This document shows, piece by piece, positions 35,632 to 45,886 of a stretch of DNA of 64,000 nucleotides. This DNA comes from Balamuthia mandrillaris (lineage: Eukaryota > Discosea > Longamoebia > Balamuthiidae), in the NCBI GenBank assembly GCA_031835245.1, contig JAVKOQ010000019.1, forward strand, positions 79,501 to 143,500, given 5' to 3'. The position numbers and the translations under genes were made by a program. The notes below the pieces were generated by a model. That model searched no databases, had not been told where the DNA came from, and saw only the letters and a list, made by a program, of their open reading frames with translations. Numbering within the stretch: position 1 is the first letter of the stretch; every line of letters starts with the position of its first letter.

Positions 35632-35793
35632 CTCTCATCTCTCAAATCAACCAACGAAAACGACAAAGGGTCCATAAATATTGATCCTGATGACAGGTAT
35701 AAGGTCACGTTCTTGTTCCATCAAGGAGATCGCATCACACTTCGGAGTGGTGGCAAGCGAACTCCTCCTAGTGACTATTGCCTTTCTTCTTGA
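34485..35793 (+). CDS. F-box/SPRY-domain protein (284 residues), FBXO45-like layout
   Basis: Exons 34485-34747, 34828-34983, 35163-35247, 35315-35540 and 35669-35793 sum to 855 nt. The N-terminal F-box is clear (LPPELMVEIFSMLPVKQLCALRLVCSAW split over 10-40, followed by DVVWRRLLAWHFG). A B30.2/SPRY-type beta-sandwich follows: LSWNKSSLPSDVRLSADKKT, GFGISIESTGGWYETNK, GVGWYNRAGAFRYGQG, WEEGDVLAISVHL, FVRFYRNKELIG and a final INIDPDDRYKVTFLFHQGD. The combination matches SCF substrate adaptors in which SPRY binds the target, so a ubiquitin-ligase role is inferred. Introns are short and pyrimidine-rich; the fourth holds (CT)n at 35593-35630. Confidence 0.88.
35593..35630 (+). repeat. (CT)n microsatellite in F-box/SPRY intron 4
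   Basis: A CT run of about 38 nt in the 35541-35668 intron, preceded by CCCT units. Confidence 0.9.
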
Positions 35794-35870
35794 CCTCTCG
35801 TCATTGTTAGTTAATAAAACCAAATAAAAAGTTAGTTACCCTTGCACAATCCATTCATTGGGTCGCTGCA

Positions 35871-36386
35871 ATGTACAAGCAGCAAAGTAAATACTTTGTT
35901 TTTCACAGACTACAAGTGAGTTGTCACTCATCCTTAGAAGAGGACGAGTTGCACCAGCTTGAGTACCAGGAGGCAGTGGCGGTGATGCCTCTGGACCATG
36001 AGGAGGAGGATGAGCTAGAAGAATATCCTCTTTTTATGGAGCATTCTACTTCTGCTACTCTTCCTTCAAGACAACTTGATTGCTCTCCTGCCACCACAAG
36101 TGCTAGGCCTTCTTGTTCTTCTTCTTCTTTGTTCTTGTTGTTTTTCTTGTTCTTGTCCTTCTTCTTCTTCTTCTTCTTCTTTTCCTCTTCTTCCTTCTCC
36201 TCCTCCTCCTTCTTTTCTTCTTCTTCATCTTCTTCTTCAAATGCTATTACTACAACTACTTCTGTTTCTGCTGAGGCTGCTGTCATTTGGGCCAAATGGA
36301 TGCCTAAACTGCACTCTATCTACCATGGCCAACAACTCCAACAACAAAAAGCCTCACCAAAGAGTGCACTTCATTTTTTTTTTTAG
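35871..36386 (+). CDS. Doubtful ORF of 171 codons, downstream of the F-box/SPRY gene
   Basis: An uninterrupted frame, but its central third is a (TTC)n/(TCT)n repeat giving runs of Phe and Ser, which stays open in any frame. The flanks (LEEDELHQLEYQEAV and AAVIWAKWMPKLHSIYHG) look more protein-like than the repeat. It could be a young gene, an extra exon pair with the repeat as intron, or the 3' UTR of the preceding gene. I see no domain. Confidence 0.3.
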   Translation: MYKQQSKYFVFHRLQVSCHSSLEEDELHQLEYQEAVAVMPLDHEEEDELEEYPLFMEHSTSATLPSRQLDCSPATTSARPSCSSSSLFLLFFLFLSFFFFFFFFSSSSFSSSSFFSSSSSSSSNAITTTTSVSAEAAVIWAKWMPKLHSIYHGQQLQQQKASPKSALHFFF

Positions 36387-36516
36387 TTGTTCTCTTGTTG
36401 CTTGCTACATGTAAACAAAATGTCATAGTTATGTTGTTGTTATTATTGTATAAGAGTGGGTGTATTTATAGTAAGTCTGCTTTACTCATCTCTAAAAGTA
36501 TTAGTGAAGATTACAT

Positions 36517-37506
36517 TTAGGAGCAACCATGCTCTTGTAGCCAGTTTAACACTTTTGGATGATTTCTTGCTGCATATATAGCGTTTTTATCCCAAGGACA
36601 ACCATTTGCCCACAACCATTGTACTATCCCCAAATTTCCACAAAGAGTGGCTGAGGAAAAGGTCAAAGTGTCCCAAGGGCAGCCCTGCTCCCTTGCCCAC
36701 TTCAGTACTTCTAAGTGTCCTTCTTCTGCAGCTGCAGTGCAGGTGGATGCATTCCAAGGGCAGCCCTGCTCCCTTGCCCACTTCAGCACTTCCAAATGTC
36801 CTCCTTCTGCAGCTTTGTTGCATGTAATTGCGTCCCAAGGGCAGCCCTGCTCCCTTGCCCACTTCAGCACTTCCAATTGACCTGCTTCAGCAGCCATGTA
36901 ACACATTGTTAAGTGCCAAGGGGAACCATAATATTTCTTGAACTTGTGGAAAAGAGGACGGGCTCTGCTGACTTGGTCCTCAGCACTGGCAGTGGCAGTG
37001 GTGATGCTTTGGTGCAGCGACTTGTCCTGTAGCCATTTCAGAGCTGCCACACACCCATGTTTGATTGCCAGGGTGAGCATTAGTTCATCCCAGCATTCCC
37101 CTTTCTCCTTCCACACATACTCCAGCACTTCTACGTTTCCACCAGCAGCAACAAAGCCGTACACGTGCTTGCTCCAAGGGCAGCCTTGGGCGCGAGCCCA
37201 CTGCAACACATCCACCTTGCCCAGTTTAGCTGCCACATTGCAAGTGATTTCATTCAAGCAGTAGCCGTTTTGGCAAGCCCATTGCAGGAGCTCCACCCTG
37301 CCACAGATAGTGCGGATGGACAACCTGCGTCGCAAGTGAGGAGGGCAACAGGCAAACCAGCCACGACAGGTCCTTGCCGCCACAGCCAACATGCCCCTGG
37401 GAAGCATGCCCAAGATGTAGTGGAGCAGTTCTGCTGGTAGGTCCTCCACCGTTGGTTGCGCTGTTGGAATGTGCTCGGTGGGTTGTTGATTGCTTCCTTC
37501 CTGCAC
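36517..37506 (-). CDS. Intronless F-box/ankyrin-repeat protein with QGCPW repeats (329 residues)
   Basis: A single uninterrupted exon from ATG 37506 to TAG 36517. An F-box-like segment (DLPAELLHYILGMLPRGMLA, then ARTCRGWFACCP) is followed by about nine 26-residue ankyrin-type units. Three adjacent units are nearly identical in DNA and protein: GHLEVLKWAREQGCPW followed by DAITCNKAAE, NASTCTAAAE or DTLTFSSAT. More diverged units are KVDVLQWARAQGCPW and NLGIVQWLWANGCPW. This W-A-x-x-x-G-C-P-W style is common in amoeba and stramenopile genomes and in the giant viruses that infect amoebae. The repeats probably bind a target for ubiquitination. The lack of introns amid intron-rich neighbours, plus near-identical tandem units, suggests recent repeat expansion and possibly gene transfer or retroposition. 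Confidence 0.88.
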   Translation of the reverse strand: MQEGSNQQPTEHIPTAQPTVEDLPAELLHYILGMLPRGMLAVAARTCRGWFACCPPHLRRRLSIRTICGRVELLQWACQNGYCLNEITCNVAAKLGKVDVLQWARAQGCPWSKHVYGFVAAGGNVEVLEYVWKEKGECWDELMLTLAIKHGCVAALKWLQDKSLHQSITTATASAEDQVSRARPLFHKFKKYYGSPWHLTMCYMAAEAGQLEVLKWAREQGCPWDAITCNKAAEGGHLEVLKWAREQGCPWNASTCTAAAEEGHLEVLKWAREQGCPWDTLTFSSATLCGNLGIVQWLWANGCPWDKNAIYAARNHPKVLNWLQEHGCS

Positions 37507-37691
37507 AGCGTTAATTGTTTGATTTTATGAGGAGTGGGAAGCAAACAAAAAAAAAAGAATCATTAGTTTTGTGGAGTTGTTTCTCTCCGACGGAGAGGAA
37601 GCGCACCATCTTTCTTCTTTCTTGCTCTGTTTCCTATTTGTTAATTGAATTTCTTAGCGGAGAGTAACCAAAAATTTGCAAAAGACAGAAC

Positions 37692-37762
37692 TCCCCCGCC
37701 GGGAATCGAACCCGGGTTGTCCGCGTGACAGGCGGAAGTGCTGCCGACTACACCACAAGGGA
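37692..37762 (-). tRNA. tRNA-Asp (GTC), second copy
   Basis: Identical to the copy at 10281-10351 except one base in the acceptor stem (TCCCTTG instead of TCCCCTG), which changes a C-G pair to T-G. Anticodon loop, D arm and T arm are the same. Four bases of 5' flank (AACT) and five of 3' flank (GTTCT) are also shared, so the two are duplicates. A T-run terminator is less clean here (GTTCTGTCTTTTG). Confidence 0.96.
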
Positions 37763-37856
37763 AGTTGTTGAGGAAAATATACTAATTTGTAGATATATAT
37801 GTACACAGCAACTATATATACCGAAAAAAAAAATTCCCTTCCGCCAAGAAAACTTG

Positions 37857-39061
37857 ATGGAGGAGAGAGGGAGGCAGACCTTGCCTTTGGAGGAGGATGC
37901 GCTTAGCCACTTTGAGCGTTTGGTCTGCCATTACTTTGATCTTCTTCTTCTCCTGCAAGAGTCTGCTGATGATGTTCAACAACAACACCTCGAGCCGGAA
38001 AAACGTGTTTCTGGCCACGCTGGTGATAGTCGCGAGCGTCTTCAAGACTTCACCTTCGTCACCACCGTTTTGGACCTTTTTGAACGAAGCAAAGTTGGCG
38101 GCGTGGTGCACCTCGAAGCAACAGAGAAGAACGACGATGGGGAGGTCGTCGCTGCTCTGCACTTGATCGGCTTCCAGGAGGTGGAAGCTGAAGGACAAGG
38201 CAGCAACCGCTGCTTTCGTTTCTGTCACTCGCAACAACTTTTTCGCTTTGAGAAGGTGAAGAACGGAGCGAGGAGGAAGTACCACCGCCTTCAGGGCCAA
38301 CGCCAAAGGCAGCACTTTATGAACTTGTTGCAGAGGATCTTTGTGAGTCCTTCTGCTGATGGTGACAGGAAGGAACAGGAGGCACTGCCATTTTGTATCG
38401 TTACTGCTGCACGATCGCTTCGTTCCTTTCTTGCTGCATACAAATCGGTTTGCTTCTTCATTGTAGTTCTTGCCCTTCTTCGTGTTCTTCTTCCTCTTGT
38501 TCTTCTTCTTCTTGTCTTCTTCTTCTCTCTTTTTCGTTCTTCTTCTGCTTTGTTAACTCGAGTTTGAAGGAGATTGGAAGTGGACCATTCATTAAAGGAC
38601 TTCAAGCTGTGTTGCGTGCACAGAAAGGCAGAGAAGAGGTGATGTGTTGGTACGTATGGGCTTCCTTATTCACTCAAAGCTGTGGTGCATCCTTTGCCAA
38701 GGACGCTCTCCTTCTGCTCAGCGATCTATGCTTCGTACTACATAAAACACCGAACCTAATGCACGCGAAGCAAGAGGAACGGCATGACGAAGATACAGCG
38801 GAAGAAGGAGAAGAAGATGAAGAAATGGAAGTGATGTGGGGCGTATGTGAAGTGATGGAAGACAAACACATCCTAAGTTTGCTGAAACTCTTTCCTTCGT
38901 CCAAGAAGAGCTTTGGAAGTGCAACGGGACAGATTCGTCCTCATCCACAACTCTTGCGCCGACGGCAACCAAAGCAAGCCAATGACAACAGCGAGGAGAA
39001 GCACAAGAAGCAAAAGAAGCCGTTCCAGCAGGTTCTAAACAATTTTTGGAAGAAGAAGTGA
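37857..39061 (+). CDS. Unknown protein, 360 residues, two exons
   Basis: Exons 37857-38447 and 38570-39061 join in phase 0. The N-terminal half mixes helices and a possible globular core (VVAALHLIGFQEVEAEG, CFRFCHSQQLFRFEKVKNG). Exon 2 starts GSGPFIKGLQAVLRAQKG and contains a Cys/Leu-rich helix (ALLLLSDLCFVLHKT), then an acidic stretch and a very basic, Lys/Gln-rich tail ending NNFWKKK. The tail resembles nuclear or nucleolar localisation signals. No family was recognised. The intron (38448-38569) is TTC/CTT-rich. The second tRNA-Asp lies 95 bp upstream. Confidence 0.65.
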
Positions 39062-39453
39062 CATCATTCTTGTTCTCCCTGTTGTTCCACTCCCTACCAA
39101 CAGACCAATTCTGTAGAGCCATGTTCTGTTTGGTTGGCTGTCTATTGATGGCTCGCAGGTCTGTTCATTGCTTACGTGGATCAAGGCGGAGTTGTGGTTT
39201 GGACACGCTCAAGAGCCTCAATTGGACGATAGCCCACGACACTTCTATATCTTTATCTTCTTATCGTTCTTCTTGTTCTTGTTCTTGTTCTTCTTCTTCT
39301 TCTTCTCGTTCTTCTCGTTCTTCTTCTGCCTCTTCTTCTTCTCCTTCTTGTTCTTCTTCTTCTTGTTCTTGTTCTTCTTATTTTTCTTCTTCTTGAACTC
39401 CCTCTCCGTTTAAAACCAAATAACAATATTTACTCCGTTTTGCTAATGCTCCT
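39062..39453. other. Intergenic region between two convergent genes, with TTC/TTG repeats
   Basis: 392 bp between the stops of the unknown 360-aa protein and the protease. Positions 39258-39393 are (TTC)n, (TTG)n and CGT-interrupted pyrimidine repeat. No RNA gene or ORF of credible composition was seen. Confidence 0.6.
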
Positions 39454-41629
39454 CTAAGCATCGATATAGCCGTTGAAAGTAATCTGCCAGCGATTCATCC
39501 TTCCACTCTGCTGTGCAAACGGGTAATCCAGTCTCACTTGCCACGTTCCCAGCACGTTCTCTCCCCAGTAAGCCAACGACATGAACGTCCAATCAATGTT
39601 GTACTTGATGCGTCGGTTGGACCAGGACTCTTTGTGCTTCAGCTGCAGGTAGCTCTCCACTCCCGAGGGAGAGATGAGAACCACCTCGCAATCAGAGCGA
39701 GTGGTTGGGAATACGGCGTCCACGTAAAGTTGGACCGACTCAAGGCGCATCTTGGAAAGGGCATAGCGAGTGTTGCTGTTGGCGGTGACTTGGTACTGGA
39801 AGGTGGTGATGCCTTGAATCTTGCCCAGCGGGTCGTTTTCTTTGTAGGAGCTAATTGGAGAGGACCAGCTTACCACTGAACCAAGAATTCGTAAGGGCGT
39901 TGTAAACAACGAAAGGAAAACTTGAGAGAAAAAACATAAACATACGATTTGGTACGTTCTTCCATGACTTGGCGGCTTCAACGGCGGCCTCAGCGTTGAG
40001 TAATCCAAAGCCGAAGTCGTGCGAGAACCACAGGCCAGCTCCGTTTTGTTTCCAGCCATCGCGGTTGGGTCCACGGTCGAGGCCCTCCTTCCTGGATGTG
40101 CGGACGATGACATGTTGCACGTCCCTCCAAGTCAGGTTAGGGTTGACTTGCAACAACAATGCCACGAATCCGGCTGCCATAGGTCTGTTCATTGGTTAAA
40201 AGGGCTAAGCAAAACAAAATAAAGTTTGATGAATTCTACGCACGCTGCAGCTGAAGTGCCAGAGAAGTGAGTATTGCAACCCTGCACGCCTGTGCTGGTG
40301 ATCAAGTCATGGGTGCCTGAGCTGGGCGCTACCGCCATCAAGCAAGCGCCCGGTTCGCCATACCTCGTCACGTCGCCGTATCGATCCACCGCTCCAATGC
40401 TGATGGTGTAGGGGTTGTTTACGTAGCCGTCATAGTTCTGGTTGTCGTTGGCTCCCCTGCCGTTGCCGCCTGCCCATACGTAGATAGTGCCTAGGCCGTT
40501 GCGTCCATTCTGGACGCACTGGCGGATGGCATCCTGGACGGCACGACTGGGGCCTTGGTGTCCTGCGACACGGTCGTCCGGACCCCAGCTGCAGCTGAAG
40601 ATCATGTTCATTTGGTCTTGGGGCACGTCGTCGCAGTTATGGCTGACGGCGCGGGCTTCTTGGGCTTCAGTGATACCGGAACTGCCCTCCAGCATTTTGA
40701 TGCCCGCTACCTTGGCGCGTGGGGCCACACCGACACCGCATACGTTGTTGTCTCGTGCTGCCGCACATCCTGTATGTTTTTATTTGTTTGTTTGTTTGTT
40801 TGTTTGTTAAGCAAGAGCAATGAGAAATGAGAAACAAGCAAACTGGTGTAGAAAGGGGATGAAGAGAAAAGCGAATAAAACCTGCAGACGCAGTTCCATG
40901 TTCATCGGGACGGCTCCAGCTCATGAGAGGCGAAGGATCCTTGTTTCCGGTTCTTACGTTCAAACTGCCATCCCTGAAAAAGTTGGGCTGCAAGTCCGGA
41001 TGGTCAAACTTCATGCCATCGTCAACGATGGCCACAGTAACACCCTCCCCTCTCACTCCGCTCTGCCAGACTTTCTCCACATTGAGGTTCTGGCCAGTGC
41101 CATGCAGGTGCCACTGTTGGGCGTAGAGAGGGTCCTCTGGTAGAGAGCCCTCTGCGCTTCTGAGCAGCCGCTGATAGGTCACTTGATGCTGGTACCATTG
41201 AATCTCATCGGAGAGAGACAGGTTGAAGTGCGGAAGATGAAGAGAGGTGACAGAGGGCTCAGGAATGTCAGAAGGGTAATGATCCTCCAGGTCATACCGT
41301 TGTGTGAGAGAGGAATCGAGAGGGTTGTCTTGTTGGGAGAAGAGATCAAAGTAGGGGTCTCGGAAGAGGTAGTACTCTTTGAGGTTGCCGATGCGACCAA
41401 CATATTCGAGGCCGTGGCGTTGCGCTATGGAACCCACGTCGATGTGGTCTCCAGGGATATGAACAGCAATCTCGCCCGTGTATTCGGGGACGAAGGCAGG
41501 GGCAGGTATGGCAGAAACTAGTAGGTTTTTGTGGCTGTTAGTCTAAAACAGAGGAGGGGAAACTAAAACGAGGGACCAACCAGTCCATATTACAAAGGAA
41601 ACCGCAACCAAAACAAATAGGGACTTCAT
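39454..41629 (-). CDS. Kexin/furin-type subtilisin-like proprotein convertase (623 residues)
   Basis: Exons 41581-41629, 40882-41517, 40244-40769, 39946-40184 and 39454-39875 sum to 1872 nt in phase. The first 17 residues (MKSLFVLVAVSFVIWTG) are a signal peptide, followed by a prodomain (HGLEYVGRIGNLKEYYLFRD). The S8B catalytic domain shows VAIVDDGMKFDHPDL (Asp), DEHGTASAGCAAARDN (His), FSCSWGPDD (oxyanion Asn region, here SWGPDD) and HFSGTSAAAPMAAGFVALLL (Ser). The C-terminal P (homo-B) domain has YALSKMRLESVQLYVD, DCEVVLISPSGVESYLQL and ENVLGTWQVRLDYPF. The protein ends four residues after the P domain, so unlike Kex2 and furin it has no Cys-rich region or membrane anchor and is probably secreted or a soluble secretory-pathway enzyme. 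Cleavage after dibasic sites is expected from the family. Confidence 0.95.
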
Positions 41630-41933
41630 TTTTTGTGGCCCTTCAATTTATGAATAACCCTGAACTCGTCCGGAGGGAGGAGTAAAGTGGAAAACTCCCC
41701 TGTTTGGCTTTTCCCTTCTTTCGTTTTCCTTTTCTAAAGATTCTACCAACAAAAAAAAAAGAAGTTTAACGAAAGGGCAGACCTTAAAAAAGGATAAGCC
41801 GCGGCTATTAGGAACATTTCGTTTTTGTGTCGACATCCAACGATGGACCTCCACATGTGCACCATTGCTGCACAATACCCTGCCAAAGAAAAGAAAAAAA
41901 GAAAGCGAAAAAGAAGAAAAGAGAGAGAGAGCG
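41630..41933. promoter_or_regulatory. Divergent promoter between the protease and UROD, with a GTCGAC motif
   Basis: 304 bp. TTTTTGTGTCGACAT at 41822-41835 resembles the motif found upstream of several other genes here. The part next to UROD is purine-rich (AAAAGAAAAAAAGAAAGCG). No other gene was seen. Confidence 0.5.
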
Positions 41934-43223
41934 ATGATGGAGGAAGAGCAGCGCTTCGCGCCGTTGAAGAATGACCTGATACTGCGGGCGGCCAGAGGGG
42001 AAAAAACGGAGCGAGTGCCAGTGTGGATCATGCGTCAGGCCGGGCGCTACCTCCCCGAGTACCACGTGACCAAGGAGAAAGGGGGCGACTTCTTCGCCAT
42101 CTGCAGGAACAAGGAGCTCGCCGCTGAGATCACCCTTCAGCCCATCGAGCGCTTCCCCCTCGACGCTGCCATCATTTTCACTGACATTCTTGTAGTCTGC
42201 CAAGCTGTCGGTCTGGAGGTTCTCACTTGTCACCCTTTTCATGGCTCCTCTCCACTCCACCTCTCCTCTTTCTGATTACTCTTTCTTCTCTCTCTTACCA
42301 GGTTCTCATGTTGGAAGGCAAAGGCCCCAGCTTTCCTGCCCCGCTGCAAACCCCAGAGGACCTCGACCGCCTGATCCCCCACCCGGACGTCAACCAGGCC
42401 CTGGGCTACGTCTTCGAGGCCATCACCCTCACGCGGCAGCGCCTGCAGGGGAGGGTCCCCTTGATCGGCTTCGCCGGGGCGCCCTGGACCCTCATGGCCT
42501 ACATGATCGAGGGCAGCGGCAGCAAGACCTTTGCCAAGGCCAAGCAGTGGCTCTACACCTGGCCGGAGGCCTCCCAGCGGTTGCTCACGTTGCTCACCGA
42601 TGTGATCATTGAGTACTTGGGTACTTTTTTGCCTGTTTTTGTGTTCTTTTTCTCCAACAGCTAACCAACACAACACAACACAACACAACACAGACGGACA
42701 AGTAAAAGCAGGAGCGCAGTTACTTCAAATCTTTGACTCGTGGGCGGGAGAGCTCTCCCCTTCCTCCTTCCAGGAGTTCAGCCTTCCTTCCCTCTGTCGC
42801 ATCGCGGCTGCCATGAAGGAGCGCCATCCCGATGTGCCCCTCATCATCTTTGCCAAAGGGGCTCATTACGCGTTGGAGTGGCTCTCCCAGGAGAGCGTCT
42901 ACGATGTCATCGCCCTGGACTGGACTGTCGACCCTGCGATAGCTCGTTGCAGAACAAAGCAGAGGAGAACAGAGAAAGAAGGAGAAGGGGAAGGGAAGGA
43001 GGACTCACCACCAACGTTGCAGGGCAATTTGGATCCGTGCGTGTTGTATGGAACGGAGGAGATCATTGAGAAGGAGGTGAAGAGGATGTTGGAGGGATTC
43101 GGAACGCAGAGGTTGATTGGAAACCTTGGCCATGGTTTACATCCTTCTCATGATCCCGCCAAAGTTGGTCTCTTCATCGACCTCGTTCATCGTCTCTCTG
43201 AAGAGATGAACAATTCTTCATAG
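41934..43223 (+). CDS. UROD: Uroporphyrinogen decarboxylase (377 residues)
   Basis: The fifth enzyme of haem synthesis; it decarboxylates the four acetate side chains of uroporphyrinogen III. Exons 41934-42218, 42302-42620 and 42694-43223 sum to 1134 nt. The N-terminal signature is [15 protein letters not shown]. Then come [20 protein letters not shown] (with the catalytic Asp region) and [19 protein letters not shown]. The third exon has [51 protein letters not shown] and the C-terminal [13 protein letters not shown] hydrophilic insert of about 20 residues ([18 protein letters not shown]) sits just before LQGNLDP, where most family members have a short loop. No transit peptide is visible, so a cytosolic location is likely. 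Confidence 0.96.
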
Positions 43224-43269
43224 AAAAAAAAATAGAATGGAAAGAACAAAAATACCTCTTTTTCTTTTT

Positions 43270-45886
43270 TCAGTTGTTGTGAAGTGAAGAAGAGAAGATG
43301 GAAAGAAGCTGGTTGGCGTCGAGTCCCCAAACATCATTCACCAGTTGTTGTGAGTAAGAGTCAGCTTTTCTCTCCTGCATTCGCATTCGTGTGGCTCGAT
43401 CTTGTTTTCGTGTATCTTCTTTCATCTTTTCTTCTTCATCTTCTTCACTGCTCTCTTCGTCCTCGTCCTCTTCTTCGCTACTTTCTGTATCTTTTTCTTC
43501 TTCTTTCTCTTCCATTTCCATCTGTTTTTCGTTGTCTTCGTCTTCTTCCTCTGAACTACTACTGCTACTATCGTCTTCGTCACCTTCTTGCTTTTTTAAT
43601 TCTTGCTTTTCCATTTGCGAGGCGGAAGAAGAGGTTCGTTGTGGCTTCACCAAGTCCTTCAACTTGCCCAAAGCTTCCTCATAGCGCTCGACGTAACCAG
43701 CGAGATCCTTTTCCTCGTCGATGTTGACCTGTCCGATGGTTCCGTCTTTGCTGTTGCTTCTCTCTGCTTTGCTCAGCATTTGTCTAAAGTGGAAGATCTC
43801 CTCTCTGCGAAGGAGAGTGAAAGTTCTGCCCGTCCTTCCAGCACGAGCTGTTCTGCCGACGCGATGAACGTACGTCTTTATGTAAGGAGCTGAGTCGTAG
43901 TTGACCACGTTCTCCACCTCTTCAAAATCTAACCCTCTTGCCATCGCGTCGGATGCTATTACTCTGTTGATTAGTAGAGAAATATTAATGTTATGAAAGA
44001 AAATGTAATCATACAAAAGGAATAAGAACAAAGATTGAAAGAATGAAGAGGTACATTCTAATTTCTCCAGCTCTAAACTTGGAGACAATACGAGAGCGTT
44101 GAGCTTGCGTTTGCGTGCCAGAATATTCAGCAATATTCTTTTGCCCCATTAGAGATAGCAACAAATAAAGTCTGTTTTTTTTTTTTTTGTGTCAAATACA
44201 TGGGCTATGAATAGGGAGGATGCTGATAGGAGTGATACCGATGTGTGGCCTCCACTGAAGCAGTAAAACAAAGCGTTCGCTTAAAGTCAAAAAGGTGCAT
44301 CAGGTGAAGCAATATCAGCGGTTTATACTTAAGACTACAAACTACCATGTATTCCTAAGGAAGTAGGGATAAATAGAAGAAACAAAGAAGATAAATAAAG
44401 TGAACAAAACAAGATAAATGATGGTAGGGAGCATAACAAAAACAAACCTCCAACGTATCCGGCATCTTATAGAGAGCATGGGCTGCTGCAGTGAAGAACT
44501 GCGGATTTTGCAGCTGAAGACTGGCAATCTTTTTTGGGTTATGCGTCAATGTCGCAGAAAACAACAGCTTATGCAAATGTTGTTGCTGTTGTTGCTGTAG
44601 TGATGTATCTACTTTCTTCCTTTCGTTTCCTGTTGTTGTTTGTCCAGGCTGTGCTGCTAACAAAACTTTAGGCAGCCAGTTCTGAAAGGATTGCATGAGC
44701 AAACGATCTGCCTCGTCGATGACGAGAAAGCGCAAGTGGCTCAATGTGAAGCCTTCTGTTTGTGCCAACAAGTCTATCAATCTTCCGGGAGTGCATACCA
44801 GAATGTCCACTAATCCTTCCCATTGTTGCTCACTTGGTTCTCTTGGTTGACAGTCTTTTTCGTTTGGTGATTGTTGTTGATTTGGCCAATCGTATTGATA
44901 GAGGGTTAGAGGAGCGCCTTTGGAGGATGTGGAGGAAGGCGGCCACCGACGAACGAGTTTGGCTTGGTCTTGTTTAAAGGGGCTTTGGCCAACAACAACT
45001 TCAACCTGTTTTAGATAGTTCGTGAGCAAAACAAACCACAAAAAAAGAAAAACGAAAGCAACTATCCAAGATAAAGAGAAGTGAAGGAGGACCTTTAGTG
45101 AAGTGTTGGTGCAAAGCAAGTCAAAGACGGACTTCACTTGAAGGGCCAAGTCTCGGTTGGGCACTATCACCAACGCTCGAAGCAACCGGATCACTCTGTT
45201 CAACAATGCCTATTGTTTGTTTGTTAAGTTATCTTAGAGAAGCCATGAAGGCTGAAGAAACATACGTTAACGATCGGAACAGCGTAGGCTAAGGTCTTTC
45301 CACTGCCAGTAGGAGCACAAACACAAATGTCACCCGCAACCACTCCTTTCCTTCTCTCCTTCTCCTTTCGCTTCTCTTCATTCTCGTCTTCTTCTTTCGT
45401 TTTCTTTTTCGTGTTCTTCACTTTCTTCTTTCTTGTCTCTTTCTTCTTTTCTTTTGTTGCTTCTTCCTCCTCTTCGATGAGGGCAAACTCGCCGCTGCCC
45501 CCGCAAGCGACGCTTCTCATGACGGCCGGGATGACCTCCGACTGGACCGGGAAGAAGCGCTCAATGCCAAAGCGGTGGGCAAGGTTCTGGGCCAGAACGG
45601 GGGATAACCCCGGCATGGCGCCCACTGGAGTGCGTTTGTTGTTGTCGATGATCCGTTCGCTACGTTTTTTGCGGAGCAGTGAGGTCGGAGTGGTGGCTGC
45701 GGACGCGGCTTTGATTTTTTTACGGGTCTGATGAACACTGAGGTTCTTGACATCTTCCTCGTTGCTGGTGGTGGTAGTTGTTGTTATGGCCTCGGACGTG
45801 TTGGCTGAAGAAGAAGAAGAGGAGGAGGAGGAAGGTTCTTTGGCCGGCAAAGGGCCTTCCTCTCCAGCCCGTAGCTTGCGCTTCAT
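43270..45886 (-). CDS. DDX51: DEAD-box RNA helicase, DDX51/Dbp6-like (740 residues)
   Basis: This helicase acts in 60S ribosome assembly in the nucleolus. Exons 45266-45886, 45093-45209, 44448-45005, 44239-44354, 44055-44171 and 43270-43963 sum to 2223 nt in phase. Motifs are the Q-motif region (FGIERFFPVQSEVIPAV), I (CAPTGSGKTLAYAVP), Ia (VIVPNRDLALQV), Ib (ILVCTPGRLIDLL), II (VIDEADRLL), III (LFSATLTHNP), IV (RTLCFTASVEATHRL), V (SDAMARGLDFEEV) and VI (YVHRVGRTARAGRTGR). A Lys/Glu-rich insert sits between the Q motif and motif I, a known feature of the Dbp6/DDX51 group. Motif II is followed by a polyglutamine run (44570-44600). The C-terminal 150 residues are acidic (Glu/Asp/Ser) and end basic. 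Confidence 0.95.
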
